In this document: positions 10,489-18,147 of the stretch, in pieces
How positions within the stretch are numbered: position 1 is the first letter of the stretch
Layout: the number at the start of each line of letters is the position of its first letter
Source: a virus
DNA: 64,000 bases
IMG/VR virus record: IMGVR_UViG_3300009011_000012
Location: 1-64,000 of that record
Strand: one strand, 5' to 3'
Translations under genes and position numbers: made by a program
Notes under the pieces: model-generated
What the model was told of the DNA's origin: nothing
What the model saw: the letters and a program-made list of their open reading frames with translations, nothing else
Database searches by the model: none

Positions 10489-10924
10489 TCAGGCGGCCCT
10501 CTGGATCGATGTTAATTGTGTACTGTTTTTCCATCACATGTGACAGTGGAAATATGCGATATAACGGATTTAAACGGCAGTTACCGTTAAAAATACGTAC
10601 CTTCAGATCCCACCGACCGCTTTCAAGGTAGCGAGTGTTTATCAATAAAAACTCCTCCCTACTCCCCCGGCGCGTGACATCGAGAGGGCGCGTCTTTCCA
10701 GTGATAACAACCATTGGATTGTTTAAATCTTGAAGGCTGTATTCAATATGGGCATCGCTTATCCAACTGCGCCTAATATCCAATAGGATCGGGAAGGCGA
10801 GTGCATACGGTTTAACAGCTGCGGCCCCGATGCTGATAATCAAGGCGCTTTTACGACGTATAGCGAATCGGTCAAAAAGAGCCAAACCACACATAAAGAT
10901 TAAAAAATAATGCTCACTTCCCAT
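10475..10924 (-). CDS. lydB: LydB-like antiholin
   Basis: A 149-residue protein. I take the ATG at 10924, which overlaps the end of lydA and has GGTGGGG just upstream; an in-frame GTG at 10936 would add four residues. A hydrophobic N-terminus (HYFLIFMCGLALF) is followed by a second apolar stretch (IISIGAAAVKPYALAFPILL) and a soluble domain. In P1, LydB delays lysis by the LydA holin and is encoded in the same overlapping arrangement. Name by position and topology. Confidence 0.65.
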   Translation of the reverse strand: MGSEHYFLIFMCGLALFDRFAIRRKSALIISIGAAAVKPYALAFPILLDIRRSWISDAHIEYSLQDLNNPMVVITGKTRPLDVTRRGSREEFLLINTRYLESGRWDLKVRIFNGNCRLNPLYRIFPLSHVMEKQYTINIDPEGRLNVEG

Positions 10925-11240
10925 GAGTTTCCCCACCTTTGTTACTGCCCATCATTGCCGTAAGAACAGTGATGAACTTCGTTTTTATTGCGGTTGATAC
11001 CTCCCGGCCATTGTTGCTGGCAACCAGCACTGCAATGAACATAAGGCTATCTTCCCACCCCTGATTTCTGGCGACGTAAAAACCTGTTACGCCAGCGATA
11101 AGCGCCATCACCCACTCCGTTATCAGATTGAAAAACGAAGCCGGTATGCGCTTTTCACGCACTCCATGAAGGAACACGCCAGTGCCGCTTAACAGGGACA
11201 GGAGTAAAGCCAGAAACAGAGTTTCGTAGTTGGCGAACAC
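10914..11240 (-). CDS. lydA: LydA-like holin
   Basis: A 108-residue protein with three predicted membrane segments (LFLALLLSLLSGTGVFLHG; FNLITEWVMALIAGVTGFYVA; SLMFIAVLV) and a basic-ending tail, the layout of class I/III holins. It starts with GTG after GGAGGG. Holins form inner-membrane holes that trigger lysis. The lydA-lydB overlap mirrors P1. The 194 bp between it and cin hold no gene that I can see. Confidence 0.75.
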   Translation of the reverse strand: MFANYETLFLALLLSLLSGTGVFLHGVREKRIPASFFNLITEWVMALIAGVTGFYVARNQGWEDSLMFIAVLVASNNGREVSTAIKTKFITVLTAMMGSNKGGETHGK

Positions 11241-11433
11241 GTACCCTCCTGAAATGACGTTAGAACGCAGAAGGGAACTTATTTAGTCTGTAATTTGTAT
11301 GGGTAGGAAATGATTCATGGGTAGAAGAATAAGGGCTATCAATCGTTTGAAGACAGGGACTTATGAGCATCAAAAAATGGGCCCTAGCGCGGAGCTAAAG
11401 GCCCTGGCAATGGGCTTCATAGTTAAAGGAAAG

Positions 11434-12087
11434 TTAACTGAACGGCCTAGGCTTTAACTCAAGGGCCTTCTCCCAATCAGTTTTTTCTTCAAAATAGGCC
11501 TGATCAGCTTCATTATCATCATCCATAACCTGTTCCATCATAGATGCAGGAAATTTCCTATAGAGGGTCGATACACCAACGTCATAGATGATTGCCACTT
11601 GGTTCCTAGTTAATCCATTACGGATTAAGCGCCCCATTTGTTGCCATTCATCGTAAGAGTATTTTGGAGGCCTCCCGCCAATACGCCCTTTTTTTCTTGC
11701 TGCAGCCAAGCCTGCTCGGGTTCGCTCAATGATGATTTCCCTTTCCATTTCAGCAAGTGCTGACATGATGTGGAAAGTAAACCGCCCCATACTCGTATTG
11801 GTGTTAATCCCCTCCGTTATGGAGAGAAATTTCACATCCATTTTTTTAAATGTTTGCAATAGATCGGCCAGATTGATCAAGGAGCGCCCCAAGCGATCAA
11901 GTTTCCAAACTACAACCGTGTCACCGGGTTTAAGGGTTTTGAGTAATTTGTTCAGGCCCGGGCGCTTTGCTTTAACTCCGGTCATTTTATCTTCAAAAAT
12001 TAGTTCACATTTTGCTCGTTCAATTGCATCACGCTGTAATTCAGGATTTTGGTCATTTGTTGACACCCTAACATAGCCAATTCGCAT
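11434..12087 (-). CDS. cin: Serine DNA invertase (Cin/Min family)
   Basis: A 217-residue serine recombinase. MRIGYVRVSTNDQNPEL carries the catalytic Ser9, followed by TVVWKLDRLGRSL and MGRFTFHIMSALAEMEREII, the signature of Hin/Gin/Cin invertases. A C-terminal helix-turn-helix (GLTRNQVAIIYDVGVSTLYRK) binds the crossover sites. It is about 30 residues longer than P1 Cin, with an acidic tail (DDDNEADQAYFEEK). It is transcribed away from the invertible array that begins 65 bp upstream. It would catalyse inversions between the nine sites listed below, normally with Fis and an enhancer, which I could not locate. Confidence 0.93.
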   Translation of the reverse strand: MRIGYVRVSTNDQNPELQRDAIERAKCELIFEDKMTGVKAKRPGLNKLLKTLKPGDTVVVWKLDRLGRSLINLADLLQTFKKMDVKFLSITEGINTNTSMGRFTFHIMSALAEMEREIIIERTRAGLAAARKKGRIGGRPPKYSYDEWQQMGRLIRNGLTRNQVAIIYDVGVSTLYRKFPASMMEQVMDDDNEADQAYFEEKTDWEKALELKPRPFS

Positions 12088-12151
12088 AACTTTTAACCAA
12101 TTAAATACCCTTTAAAAAGTGACTGATTGTAAACAAGAATCGGCAAGCATT

Positions 12152-12177
12152 TCATTCAAAACGTTGGTTTAAGAGAA
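12152..12177 (+). repeat. Invertase crossover site 1
   Basis: Twenty-six-base dix-type site with half-site GTTGGTTTAAGAGAAGC. Plus orientation, 65 bp from cin, at the start of silent cassette 1. Confidence 0.85.
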
Positions 12178-12510
12178 GCAAGGTTTGTAACAAGCAGAGG
12201 TCGTAATGCGAATGGTCAATGGATTATTTGGTCTGATGGAGCTATCGAGGTTATGGGTTATGGCGTAACCATTGAAAATGGATTGGCCACAGTAACGTAT
12301 CCGATCGAGTTACCTGATGTGAGCCGTTATATCAGTATTGCTGAACGGCTTGCTGGGGACTCTGGTACTGCGTTCAATTCTACTCATACATCTATGGTCA
12401 TCGACTCATTAACAACAAAAGCGGGTTTTAAAGCTCGTTGCACAATGGCAGCAACGGGTGCTCCTTCAAGCAATGGATTTTCATGGAGAGTGTACTATGC
12501 GCCTATTTAA
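12163..12510 (+). CDS. Silent tail-fibre 3' cassette 1
   Basis: Reading frame open from the crossover site (VGLREARFVT...) to the stop at 12510, ending GFSWRVYYAPI. It has no promoter or start of its own and becomes expressed when inversion fuses it to the S gene. The N-terminal junction VGL.EA matches LGLGEA in the expressed fibre. It encodes an alternative receptor-binding tip of about 115 residues. It is followed by its own truncated fibre-assembly gene. Confidence 0.75.
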   Translation, partial: VGLREARFVTSRGRNANGQWIIWSDGAIEVMGYGVTIENGLATVTYPIELPDVSRYISIAERLAGDSGTAFNSTHTSMVIDSLTTKAGFKARCTMAATGAPSSNGFSWRVYYAPI

Positions 12511-12694
12511 TCCCAAAACAATGACAGAAGTAATACCAGGCTTTCATGATATCGCTGGTGCTATTGAACTACCCGAGGATAATTGGTTTTTTAGAGAAAA
12601 TGTAATTCCGGAAGGAAAAATGCTCGCCGTTACTCAATCAGGCGAGCCAATTTTGGTCGATGTTAATTCAGCGCGGGAGGAGTCGGATAGGTGA
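12497..12694 (+). CDS. Truncated tail-fibre assembly protein (U'-like)
   Basis: A 65-residue protein beginning MRLFNPKTMTEV, overlapping the end of cassette 1. It resembles the N-terminal part of tail-fibre assembly chaperones (PEGKMLAVTQSGEPILVDV) but stops after ...SAREESDR, where the full-length family continues. It is comparable to the partial U' genes that accompany alternative fibre ends in P1. It may be a non-functional remnant moved with the cassette. Confidence 0.6.
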   Translation: MRLFNPKTMTEVIPGFHDIAGAIELPEDNWFFRENVIPEGKMLAVTQSGEPILVDVNSAREESDR

Positions 12695-12755
12695 TGTTGG
12701 GTGCTGAGGTGATATCTACCTCCTTGAGCGCCTTAATATAGAGCATGAAAAGCAT

Positions 12756-12781
12756 ACGCGCTTAACGTTGGTTTAGGAGAG
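12756..12781 (+). repeat. Invertase crossover site 2
   Basis: Plus-oriented site with half-site GTTGGTTTAGGAGAGGC at the start of silent cassette 2. The flank CGCTTAACG recurs at sites 5 and 7. Confidence 0.85.
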
Positions 12782-13114
12782 GCAGCGAAAATGGAGGCTG
12801 TCACAGCCCAATTAGCGGTTAATGGATGGCTTAAAATTCCTTTGCCAGGAGATCAAAATATTTATCTTCAGTGGACTGTTCTTACTTCGTCAAAAATCGA
12901 TATAAGCGGTGGAGAGATAGATGTCATGTCTTTCACGTGGCCTATAGCTTTCCCACATGGCGTACTGGCAATAAGTAATTCAGCAAACACCTATGTTCAA
13001 GCAGTTAGAAGCATCGAAGGTGCTAACCGATTGGGAGGGAAGCTGTTAGTAATGGCGCATAGCGGCAATATCGCACACACACCTGTGACAAGTATCATGG
13101 CGATCGGGTATTAA
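12767..13114 (+). CDS. Silent tail-fibre 3' cassette 2
   Basis: Open from the crossover (VGLGEAAKMEAVTAQ) to ...VTSIMAIGY. About 115 residues with the beta-rich tip pattern shared by all cassettes: NGWLKIP, IYLQW, a FTWPIAFP strand and a terminal IGY. Silent in the present orientation; alternative receptor-binding C-terminus. Confidence 0.75.
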   Translation, partial: VGLGEAAKMEAVTAQLAVNGWLKIPLPGDQNIYLQWTVLTSSKIDISGGEIDVMSFTWPIAFPHGVLAISNSANTYVQAVRSIEGANRLGGKLLVMAHSGNIAHTPVTSIMAIGY

Positions 13115-13135
13115 AGGTTGTTTTTTCACACTAAT

Positions 13136-13229
13136 CGAAATACCCGGAGGCAAGATGCTCGCCAAAAATGAAACCGGCGAGCCAATTTTGATTGGAATTA
13201 GTTATGTTCAGGAGGAATTTGCAGGTTGA
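13136..13229 (+). pseudogene. Remnant of a tail-fibre assembly gene
   Basis: The frame reads EIPGGKMLAKNETGEPILIG... to a TGA. It matches the PEGKMLA...GEPIL segment of the U'-like gene at 12497. There is no start or N-terminal half, so this is a fragment carried with cassette 2. Confidence 0.6.
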
Positions 13230-13262
13230 TATTAGATACTATGCAGATTTCTTCTGTGAAAG

Positions 13263-13604
13263 TTATTTACCTATGGCAATAATCATGGTCCCGTACTTTC
13301 CTGCCTTTGATGTTTTGATTTTCGCGAGCGTTCGATCACCTCCTATGATTTTGTACGTAGGCGCTTCTGTCTGTGTTGGATCTACCCACATAGCGGATAT
13401 TGCTAACAACGAATAGGGAAAAGCTACCGGGTAAACTGCTGGTGTTCCCTCTAAATCTGAGCTGTAAACATCAACTGAAAAGACCTGTACAATATGGCCG
13501 CTAGGTAATTTGAACCATCTCAGATCAGAAGTGAATGAACTCATATCGGGGAGCTGATTTGCGCCGGTGCCTACTGTTCTTTTCGCTGCCTCTCCTAAAC
13601 CAAC
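13263..13604 (-). CDS. Silent tail-fibre 3' cassette 3
   Basis: Minus-strand frame from site 3 (VGLGEAAKRTVGTGANQLPDM) to ...GTMIIAIGK, 113 residues. NQLPDMSSF after the junction recurs in cassettes 4, 5 and 8, so these share a domain boundary. It points the same way as S, so at least two successive inversions are needed to attach it. Confidence 0.75.
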   Translation of the reverse strand, partial: VGLGEAAKRTVGTGANQLPDMSSFTSDLRWFKLPSGHIVQVFSVDVYSSDLEGTPAVYPVAFPYSLLAISAMWVDPTQTEAPTYKIIGGDRTLAKIKTSKAGKYGTMIIAIGK

Positions 13605-13615
13605 GATTTTAGAGT
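13590..13615 (-). repeat. Invertase crossover site 3
   Basis: Minus-oriented site, CTCTCCTAAACCAACG on the plus strand, at the 5' end of cassette 3. Confidence 0.85.
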
Positions 13616-13635
13616 ATAAATTTAATACTACGCGT

Positions 13636-13995
13636 TCAGCATCCCATCACAATGAAGAATATGGAATTTGTAGTCGGTGTTACGTAGGTAAAGTTAACTT
13701 GAGAACGGGAAGTAAGTGCCGTATTAAATCCAACGGACCGTACAGACGGATCTTGTGTACTAAACATTGCGATAACAGAAAGTAATGCTGTAGGCATTGC
13801 GATTGGGAGGTTTACATATTTATTTGAAACCACACCATTCGTTGTGTCTACAGCAAACCATCCCCATTGAATGATCAAACCACCAGGCAATTTTGAATAG
13901 CCGTTAGTGCTCATGTTGCTTGAGAAAAATGACATATCCGGTATCTGGTTAGCAGCAGAACCAATTGATCGTTTCGCTGCCTCTCCTAAACCAAC
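13636..13995 (-). CDS. Silent tail-fibre 3' cassette 4
   Basis: Minus-strand frame from site 4 (VGLGEAAKRSIGSAANQIPDM) to ...NSIFFIVMGC, 119 residues. Its first 20 residues are nearly identical to those of cassette 5, after which the tips diverge. Silent; alternative fibre tip. Confidence 0.75.
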   Translation of the reverse strand, partial: VGLGEAAKRSIGSAANQIPDMSFFSSNMSTNGYSKLPGGLIIQWGWFAVDTTNGVVSNKYVNLPIAMPTALLSVIAMFSTQDPSVRSVGFNTALTSRSQVNFTYVTPTTNSIFFIVMGC

Positions 13996-14006
13996 GTATG
14001 CAGTGC
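13981..14006 (-). repeat. Invertase crossover site 4
   Basis: Minus-oriented site facing away from site 5, which lies 12 bp further on. The short spacer between the two cores (ATGCAGTGCTTAAAAAATAC and on) recurs inverted between sites 7 and 8. Confidence 0.85.
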
Positions 14007-14017
14007 TTAAAAAATAC

Positions 14018-14043
14018 ACGCGCTTAACGTTGGTTTAGGAGAA
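14018..14043 (+). repeat. Invertase crossover site 5
   Basis: Plus-oriented site, half-site GTTGGTTTAGGAGAAGC, start of cassette 5. Confidence 0.85.
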
Positions 14044-14397
14044 GCTGCTAAGAGAAGTATTGGGAACGGCGCAAATCAGGTTCCTGATATGGGTTTTTTC
14101 AAATCTCAGATAGGATCTAACGGCTACGCTTGCTCTCCAAGCGGATACATTTTGCAATGGGGCCTACTTACCGGGGGGAATCAGTATGATTTTAACTTTC
14201 CCATATCTTTCCCTACCGGAGGTTTCATTTTAATTGGAATGGCACATACTACCGATACTGCCGGTGTAACTGCACTATCGATAGTAAATGGGTTTATCAG
14301 AGGTAATTCTGCAGGATATTTAGCAAGTGCCAATATCATTAACGGGGCACCTCAGTATTTCGCTAGATCGATACAGTGGTTTGCCTTAGGAAAATGA
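14029..14397 (+). CDS. Silent tail-fibre 3' cassette 5
   Basis: Plus-strand frame from site 5 (VGLGEAAKRSIGNGANQVPDM) to ...SIQWFALGK, 122 residues, with the shared pattern NGYACSPSGYILQWG and FNFPISFP. A single inversion between sites 5 and 9 would attach it to S. Confidence 0.75.
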   Translation, partial: VGLGEAAKRSIGNGANQVPDMGFFKSQIGSNGYACSPSGYILQWGLLTGGNQYDFNFPISFPTGGFILIGMAHTTDTAGVTALSIVNGFIRGNSAGYLASANIINGAPQYFARSIQWFALGK

Positions 14398-14406
14398 TAA
14401 TTTCAG

Positions 14407-14766
14407 TTAGTAACCAAGCATAATATAACAAGCTGTTTGGAGTCTCGTTGGGATGTGTGGGTATGGTGCATTAGAAACGTCTCTAAAGACTGCAGAAAAT
14501 CCAATGGTTGACCGAGGACCGAAGGAAGCAGTGAAGCCACCATTGATGGTATCGACTCCAGTCAGTAATCCACTTAAAACCCCACTGGGAAAAGCAATCG
14601 GATAGGTTGCTTCTCCCACTGTGCCTGCTCCAGAATTTGAAACCGTCCCCCATTGAAGGAGCAAAATTTTTTGTTTCCCCGCCTCACTTAATGGAATCTT
14701 CAAGTACCCTCCAGCGGAAATTAGTCCTAGGATGCCGCTACGATCTGAGGCCTCTCCTAAACCAAC
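14407..14766 (-). CDS. Silent tail-fibre 3' cassette 6
   Basis: Minus-strand frame from site 6 (VGLGEASDRSGILGLISAGG) to ...TACYIMLGY, 119 residues. Pattern YLKIP, ILLLQWG, TYPIAFPSG shared with other tips. It converges on cassette 5 with 9 bp between the stops. Silent. Confidence 0.75.
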   Translation of the reverse strand, partial: VGLGEASDRSGILGLISAGGYLKIPLSEAGKQKILLLQWGTVSNSGAGTVGEATYPIAFPSGVLSGLLTGVDTINGGFTASFGPRSTIGFSAVFRDVSNAPYPHIPTRLQTACYIMLGY

Positions 14767-14777
14767 GTATTAAGCGC
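14752..14777 (-). repeat. Invertase crossover site 6
   Basis: Minus-oriented site, CTCTCCTAAACCAACG on the plus strand, at the 5' end of cassette 6. Confidence 0.85.
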
Positions 14778-14799
14778 TCAAAAGGTATACTCTGAAGTA

Positions 14800-15183
14800 T
14801 CAATACCCGATTGCAAACCAGCAGAAGCTGTTTCCTCCCCCGCTACTTGAGACGTAGGCAGTAGTCGAGTGGAGTGACCATGTAAATTTACCGGCTGAAT
14901 ATGGATAGGCACTTGCTATATAAGTATTAATAACATCGTTTGACGAGGTAATGATATTTATCACCGAATTTGGGAAAGTGATAGGGAAATTTCTTTCTCC
15001 AATATACTTACTTACACTGCCTCCGAGTACAGCATAGGCACTATGTTCTCCCGAGTAATCAACCCTTATTCTCCCCCACTGAACTATCAACTTTTTTCCA
15101 TCTTTGGTTGGAACTGCCAACCATCCATCCACATCTTGTGCGCCTTCTGCAGGTTTTAGTTTGATGACTTCTTCTAAACCAAC
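14800..15183 (-). CDS. Silent tail-fibre 3' cassette 7
   Basis: Minus-strand frame from site 7 (VGLEEVIKLKPAEGAQDVDG) to ...NSFCWFAIGY, 127 residues. The junction sequence is the most divergent (VGLEEV rather than VGLGEA), reflecting a substitution in the crossover half-site. Silent. Confidence 0.75.
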   Translation of the reverse strand, partial: VGLEEVIKLKPAEGAQDVDGWLAVPTKDGKKLIVQWGRIRVDYSGEHSAYAVLGGSVSKYIGERNFPITFPNSVINIITSSNDVINTYIASAYPYSAGKFTWSLHSTTAYVSSSGGGNSFCWFAIGY

Positions 15184-15194
15184 GTTAAGCGCGT
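15169..15194 (-). repeat. Invertase crossover site 7 (divergent)
   Basis: Minus-oriented site with half-site GTTGGTTTAGAAGAAGT. The changed outer bases could lower Cin binding, making cassette 7 a rare variant. Confidence 0.75.
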
Positions 15195-15205
15195 GTATTT
15201 TTTAA

Positions 15206-15231
15206 GCACTGCATACGTTGGTTTGGGAGAA
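15206..15231 (+). repeat. Invertase crossover site 8
   Basis: Plus-oriented site with half-site GTTGGTTTGGGAGAAGC, start of cassette 8. Paired with site 9 it bounds the segment containing cassette 8 and the complete assembly gene U. Confidence 0.85.
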
Positions 15232-15585
15232 GCTGCGCGACGTGATATCGGCACGGGGTCAAATCAACTCCCGGAGATGAGTATGTTCGCTAGCGCATTT
15301 AGTGGCGCAAGCGGTTACTGCAAGCTGCCTAATGGCGTAATATTGCAAAGTGCCGCCATTAGTGGCATTCCTGCTGGCGGTTCGCTTGAAGTCACCTATC
15401 CGATCCCATTTCCTAACCTAATGATGTTTGTAATTGCAGCCCCGGCGATCGCTGCTAATGGAACAACACCCATTTCAATTGCGATAGACGCAGCATCTGT
15501 AACCGACCCCAAAAAAACCATCATGATAAGGAATATTTCAACAGTAAATAATGGTGGGACGCGCCTGTTTGCGTTAGGTAGATAG
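15217..15585 (+). CDS. Silent tail-fibre 3' cassette 8
   Basis: Plus-strand frame from site 8 (VGLGEAARRDIGTGSNQLPEM) to ...GGTRLFALGR, 122 residues. It is followed on the same strand by the only full-length fibre-assembly gene. Inversion between sites 8 and 9 would produce S-cassette 8-U, the arrangement closest to P1 S-U. Confidence 0.75.
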   Translation, partial: VGLGEAARRDIGTGSNQLPEMSMFASAFSGASGYCKLPNGVILQSAAISGIPAGGSLEVTYPIPFPNLMMFVIAAPAIAANGTTPISIAIDAASVTDPKKTIMIRNISTVNNGGTRLFALGR

Positions 15586-15662
15586 CGAATAGGCAAACAA
15601 CGAATTTTATGCACCTATTTCACATAGTTCATAGCATTGAATCTTCATGTGAGAGGGCAAAT

Positions 15663-16136
15663 ATGGAATACTTTTACAGCGCTTCAACAAATGCTTTTTA
15701 TCCAGCGGCTTTGTTGGACAGTTACAAACAGGCCGGAACTCTACCTGATGACATCCAATCAGTAGGGGAGGATGTTTTCATGGAATTTACCGCAACACAA
15801 TTAGGTATGCGACGAGTGCCCAATCAGGAGGGTTTCCCCATGTGGGAGGCCATACCTGCAGTGGTGCTGACTCAGGACGAGATAAAAAGTAAAGCAAGAA
15901 AGTTACGTGATAGCTTCATATCCGCAACAGATAGCATGCTCGTTTCAGACTACACCATTAACGATACCGAGCTCACCGAGGATGAAAGGGAGGAGCTAAT
16001 GAGCGTCAGGCTCACCTTCAAGAAATGGCCAACAAATGATGGCTGGCCTGGTATAGCATTACCTGACATTCCTCAATGGTTATTGGTTGAAGCGGTTAAT
16101 AATGGGTACAGAGTATACAGCTGGCCTGAAGAGTAA
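15663..16136 (+). CDS. U: Tail-fibre assembly protein (U-like)
   Basis: A 157-residue tail-fibre assembly chaperone of the Mu/P1 U family. The ATG at 15663 starts MEYFYSASTNAFYPAALLD. The C-terminal half has the family pattern (LTEDEREELMSVRLTFKKWPTNDGWPGIALPDIPQW). These proteins help fold and trimerise the distal fibre. In the present orientation the gene is antisense to S and cut off from the S promoter. A Rho-independent terminator follows. An inversion at sites 8/9 would place it downstream of S. Confidence 0.8.
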   Translation: MEYFYSASTNAFYPAALLDSYKQAGTLPDDIQSVGEDVFMEFTATQLGMRRVPNQEGFPMWEAIPAVVLTQDEIKSKARKLRDSFISATDSMLVSDYTINDTELTEDEREELMSVRLTFKKWPTNDGWPGIALPDIPQWLLVEAVNNGYRVYSWPEE

Positions 16137-16148
16137 AATCATAATATC

Positions 16149-16173
16149 AAGCACCATATGACATGGTGCTTTT
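16149..16173 (+). terminator. Terminator after U
   Basis: AAGCACCAT, a 5-base loop and ATGGTGCTTTT: a 9-bp stem with a short T run, 12 bp after the U stop. Confidence 0.75.
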
Positions 16174-16233
16174 AACTAACTTTTTAGATAGGCATTGTGT
16201 TTTTATTAGGTCATTTAATTGATTCTAAAGACA

Positions 16234-17592
16234 TCAGTATCCGATTGAAAACCACGTAAACATACGGGAGTTACCAGGTAGCGTATCATCAAGGAAAAAC
16301 TGAGCATTAGCGCCGGTTTTCGTTGGGTAGCCGACTGAAACAGCTTGCCTTAAAGTTCTATAGACTGGCACATAATCATAATTTGATGCCCTTACGCCTG
16401 CGCTTGAATATATACCGAAGCAAGCCGACGGGAACGCGACTGGAAACGTAATATCACAATTATATGTAGTGCTTGTTACTCCCCCCTCCCATCGCCCCCA
16501 TTGAAGTATTATTTGCTTACCCCCGTATATAGGCAGGTTTAGCCAACCAGAGCCTAAAAGTGTGCCAGTTGCCGCTGGCAGTTTAGCGGCCTCTCCTAAA
16601 CCAAGGTATTCGAGAATACCGGCAACCGTTTTACCAGAAAGATCTGTGAGGGTTTGGTTAAGCGGCTGCTTGCCATCGAGGGCCTTTTTCATAGTAGATG
16701 CAAACTGGGGATCATTATTCAGCGCAGCAGCAAGCTCACTTAGAGTATCGAGGCCCTCGGGAGTTGAACCACCTACCAGAGCAGAAATCGCCGCCTTAAC
16801 GAAAGCGGTGGTGGCTATCTGTGTGTTATTTACCGTTTGGTCAGCTGTAGGAGCCTTAGGTGTCCCGGTTAACGTCGGGCTCGCCAATGGGGCCTTAAGG
16901 TCTAGTGCCTTATCAATTGTCTGCGCGAAATTACCATCGTTGTTTATCGCTGCGGCTAGCTGGGCCAGTGTAGAGAGGGCTTCCGGCACTCCCTCCCCAG
17001 ACAGGAAGGAAATCGCTTTTTTAATAGCGAGGGAGTTCGCAGCGACCCCTTCTTCTTCGCTATCAAGTTCTGCGCTTAACTGAAGCCCCAAGCTGCGAAA
17101 TACACGGAAAGAGGTGTCTATCATTTCCGATGTAATCTGCGTTGCCCCCTCCGGTACCGCAACCCGGCACAACTCTATTTGGCCGTCTTTTAGTTGCTGA
17201 GCCGTAATAGTAACAATCTCAGCTGCATTAACAGTCGATTCGTCCGTTACTTGGCTCGTTTTCACACCAAACTTATAAAAAGCCTGCAACGCGATAATCG
17301 TTGTCTGGCCAGCAGGGATGTCGACGTCAATATCTAAAATCTGCTGTACTGACAACTGGACGTTATCAATATCAACAGACGCAGCACCGCCTTCATTGCC
17401 GGAGGTCACTGTAACCTTCAGACCGTTGCCAGGCACGACATTAAAACCTGAATAGATTCCAGGCTTAATAATATTTTTAAATTTCCGGTTTAATGCTGTT
17501 GAGGTGTAGGCCTCGTAAAACTGTACGTCTGTGATCAGGCTCTTACGAGAATCTGCGGCCAGAAGGCTCACACCACTAATAGATCCGCTCAT
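16234..17592 (-). CDS. S: Tail fibre protein S, currently expressed variant
   Basis: A 452-residue tail fibre. The constant part (about residues 1-328) has an N-terminal virion-attachment domain (LLAADSRKSLITDVQFYEAYTS and on) and the repeated fibre motif SPTLTGTPKAPTADQTVNNT...IATTAFVKAAISAL. Crossover site 9 lies in codons YLGLGEA; the last 123 residues are cassette 9, with ILQWGRW, ITFPVAFP and a terminal FSIGY. This tip presumably binds the host receptor, so the array changes host range. The start at 17592 follows the R stop by 2 bp. Downstream on the same strand there is no sense assembly gene in this orientation. Confidence 0.85.
   Translation of the reverse strand: MSGSISGVSLLAADSRKSLITDVQFYEAYTSTALNRKFKNIIKPGIYSGFNVVPGNGLKVTVTSGNEGGAASVDIDNVQLSVQQILDIDVDIPAGQTTIIALQAFYKFGVKTSQVTDESTVNAAEIVTITAQQLKDGQIELCRVAVPEGATQITSEMIDTSFRVFRSLGLQLSAELDSEEEGVAANSLAIKKAISFLSGEGVPEALSTLAQLAAAINNDGNFAQTIDKALDLKAPLASPTLTGTPKAPTADQTVNNTQIATTAFVKAAISALVGGSTPEGLDTLSELAAALNNDPQFASTMKKALDGKQPLNQTLTDLSGKTVAGILEYLGLGEAAKLPAATGTLLGSGWLNLPIYGGKQIILQWGRWEGGVTSTTYNCDITFPVAFPSACFGIYSSAGVRASNYDYVPVYRTLRQAVSVGYPTKTGANAQFFLDDTLPGNSRMFTWFSIGY
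16591..16616 (-). repeat. Invertase crossover site 9 (expression site)
   Basis: Minus-oriented site inside S, CTCTCCTAAACCAAGG on the plus strand. It has the canonical CCAAGG centre of Cin sites, whereas the other sites have CCAACG. It is the junction between constant and variable fibre parts. Confidence 0.88.
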
Positions 17593-17594
17593 AC

Positions 17595-18044
17595 TCAGCT
17601 CCCCGCCTGCTCAATCATCATGATGATTGAGTAATTCTTTCCCAGGTATACAGTATCTTGCTGAGTAGCAAGCACGGCGATGGCTTTGTCTTCTGCGTCC
17701 AATAGCACGAGTGTATTGAAGTCGTAAACAGTGTCTTCCTCAAGGCTGTCTTGAGGCAACACGGCATTAAGCGTGATGATGTTCCCCTGAACTGACCGCA
17801 CAAGTTCACATTTCGCGAAGTTGGTAGTCATGTCTTCCAGCACGAAGTCAGTTGGGATATCTGAGATATTCCAACCACCAGCCTCATTCACCGAAACCAG
17901 CGTCGATTTGCCCCAGCATGCCGTTTTGATTTCAAAGCGTTGGCCGTTGCCGATCGCAGACTCCGCGCGGCGTGAGTAGTAGTAATCGAGTAATTGCGCT
18001 TTATAAAGCGTACCGCTAGTACGAGCGGCGAGAACATCAGCCAT
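17595..18044 (-). CDS. R: Tail fibre-associated protein R
   Basis: A 149-residue protein directly upstream of S, with the position of P1 gene R. MADVLAARTSGTLYKAQLLDYYYSRRAESAIGN resembles the N-terminal domain that anchors fibres to the baseplate in P2/Mu-type phages. It probably connects the long fibre to the baseplate or assists its assembly. The stop lies 2 bp before the S start, so translation is coupled. A hairpin precedes its start. Confidence 0.7.
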   Translation of the reverse strand: MADVLAARTSGTLYKAQLLDYYYSRRAESAIGNGQRFEIKTACWGKSTLVSVNEAGGWNISDIPTDFVLEDMTTNFAKCELVRSVQGNIITLNAVLPQDSLEEDTVYDFNTLVLLDAEDKAIAVLATQQDTVYLGKNYSIIMMIEQAGS

Positions 18045-18095
18045 TTAAATCCCCTCAAAATGCACTGAGAGGAGTTCGAGCCCTTGAGTGGAATC

Positions 18096-18125
18096 AAACT
18101 CCGCAAGTGGTAGTCTGCGGAGTTT
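18096..18125. other. Perfect 10-bp inverted repeat between genes 16 and R
   Basis: AAACTCCGCA and TGCGGAGTTT with a 10-base loop, in the 103-bp gap between gene 16 and R. No T run follows on the minus strand, so I read it as an attenuator or RNA-processing hairpin that could lower fibre expression relative to baseplate genes. Confidence 0.6.
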
Positions 18126-18147
18126 GTTGAGTTTGTGAAATTGAGCG

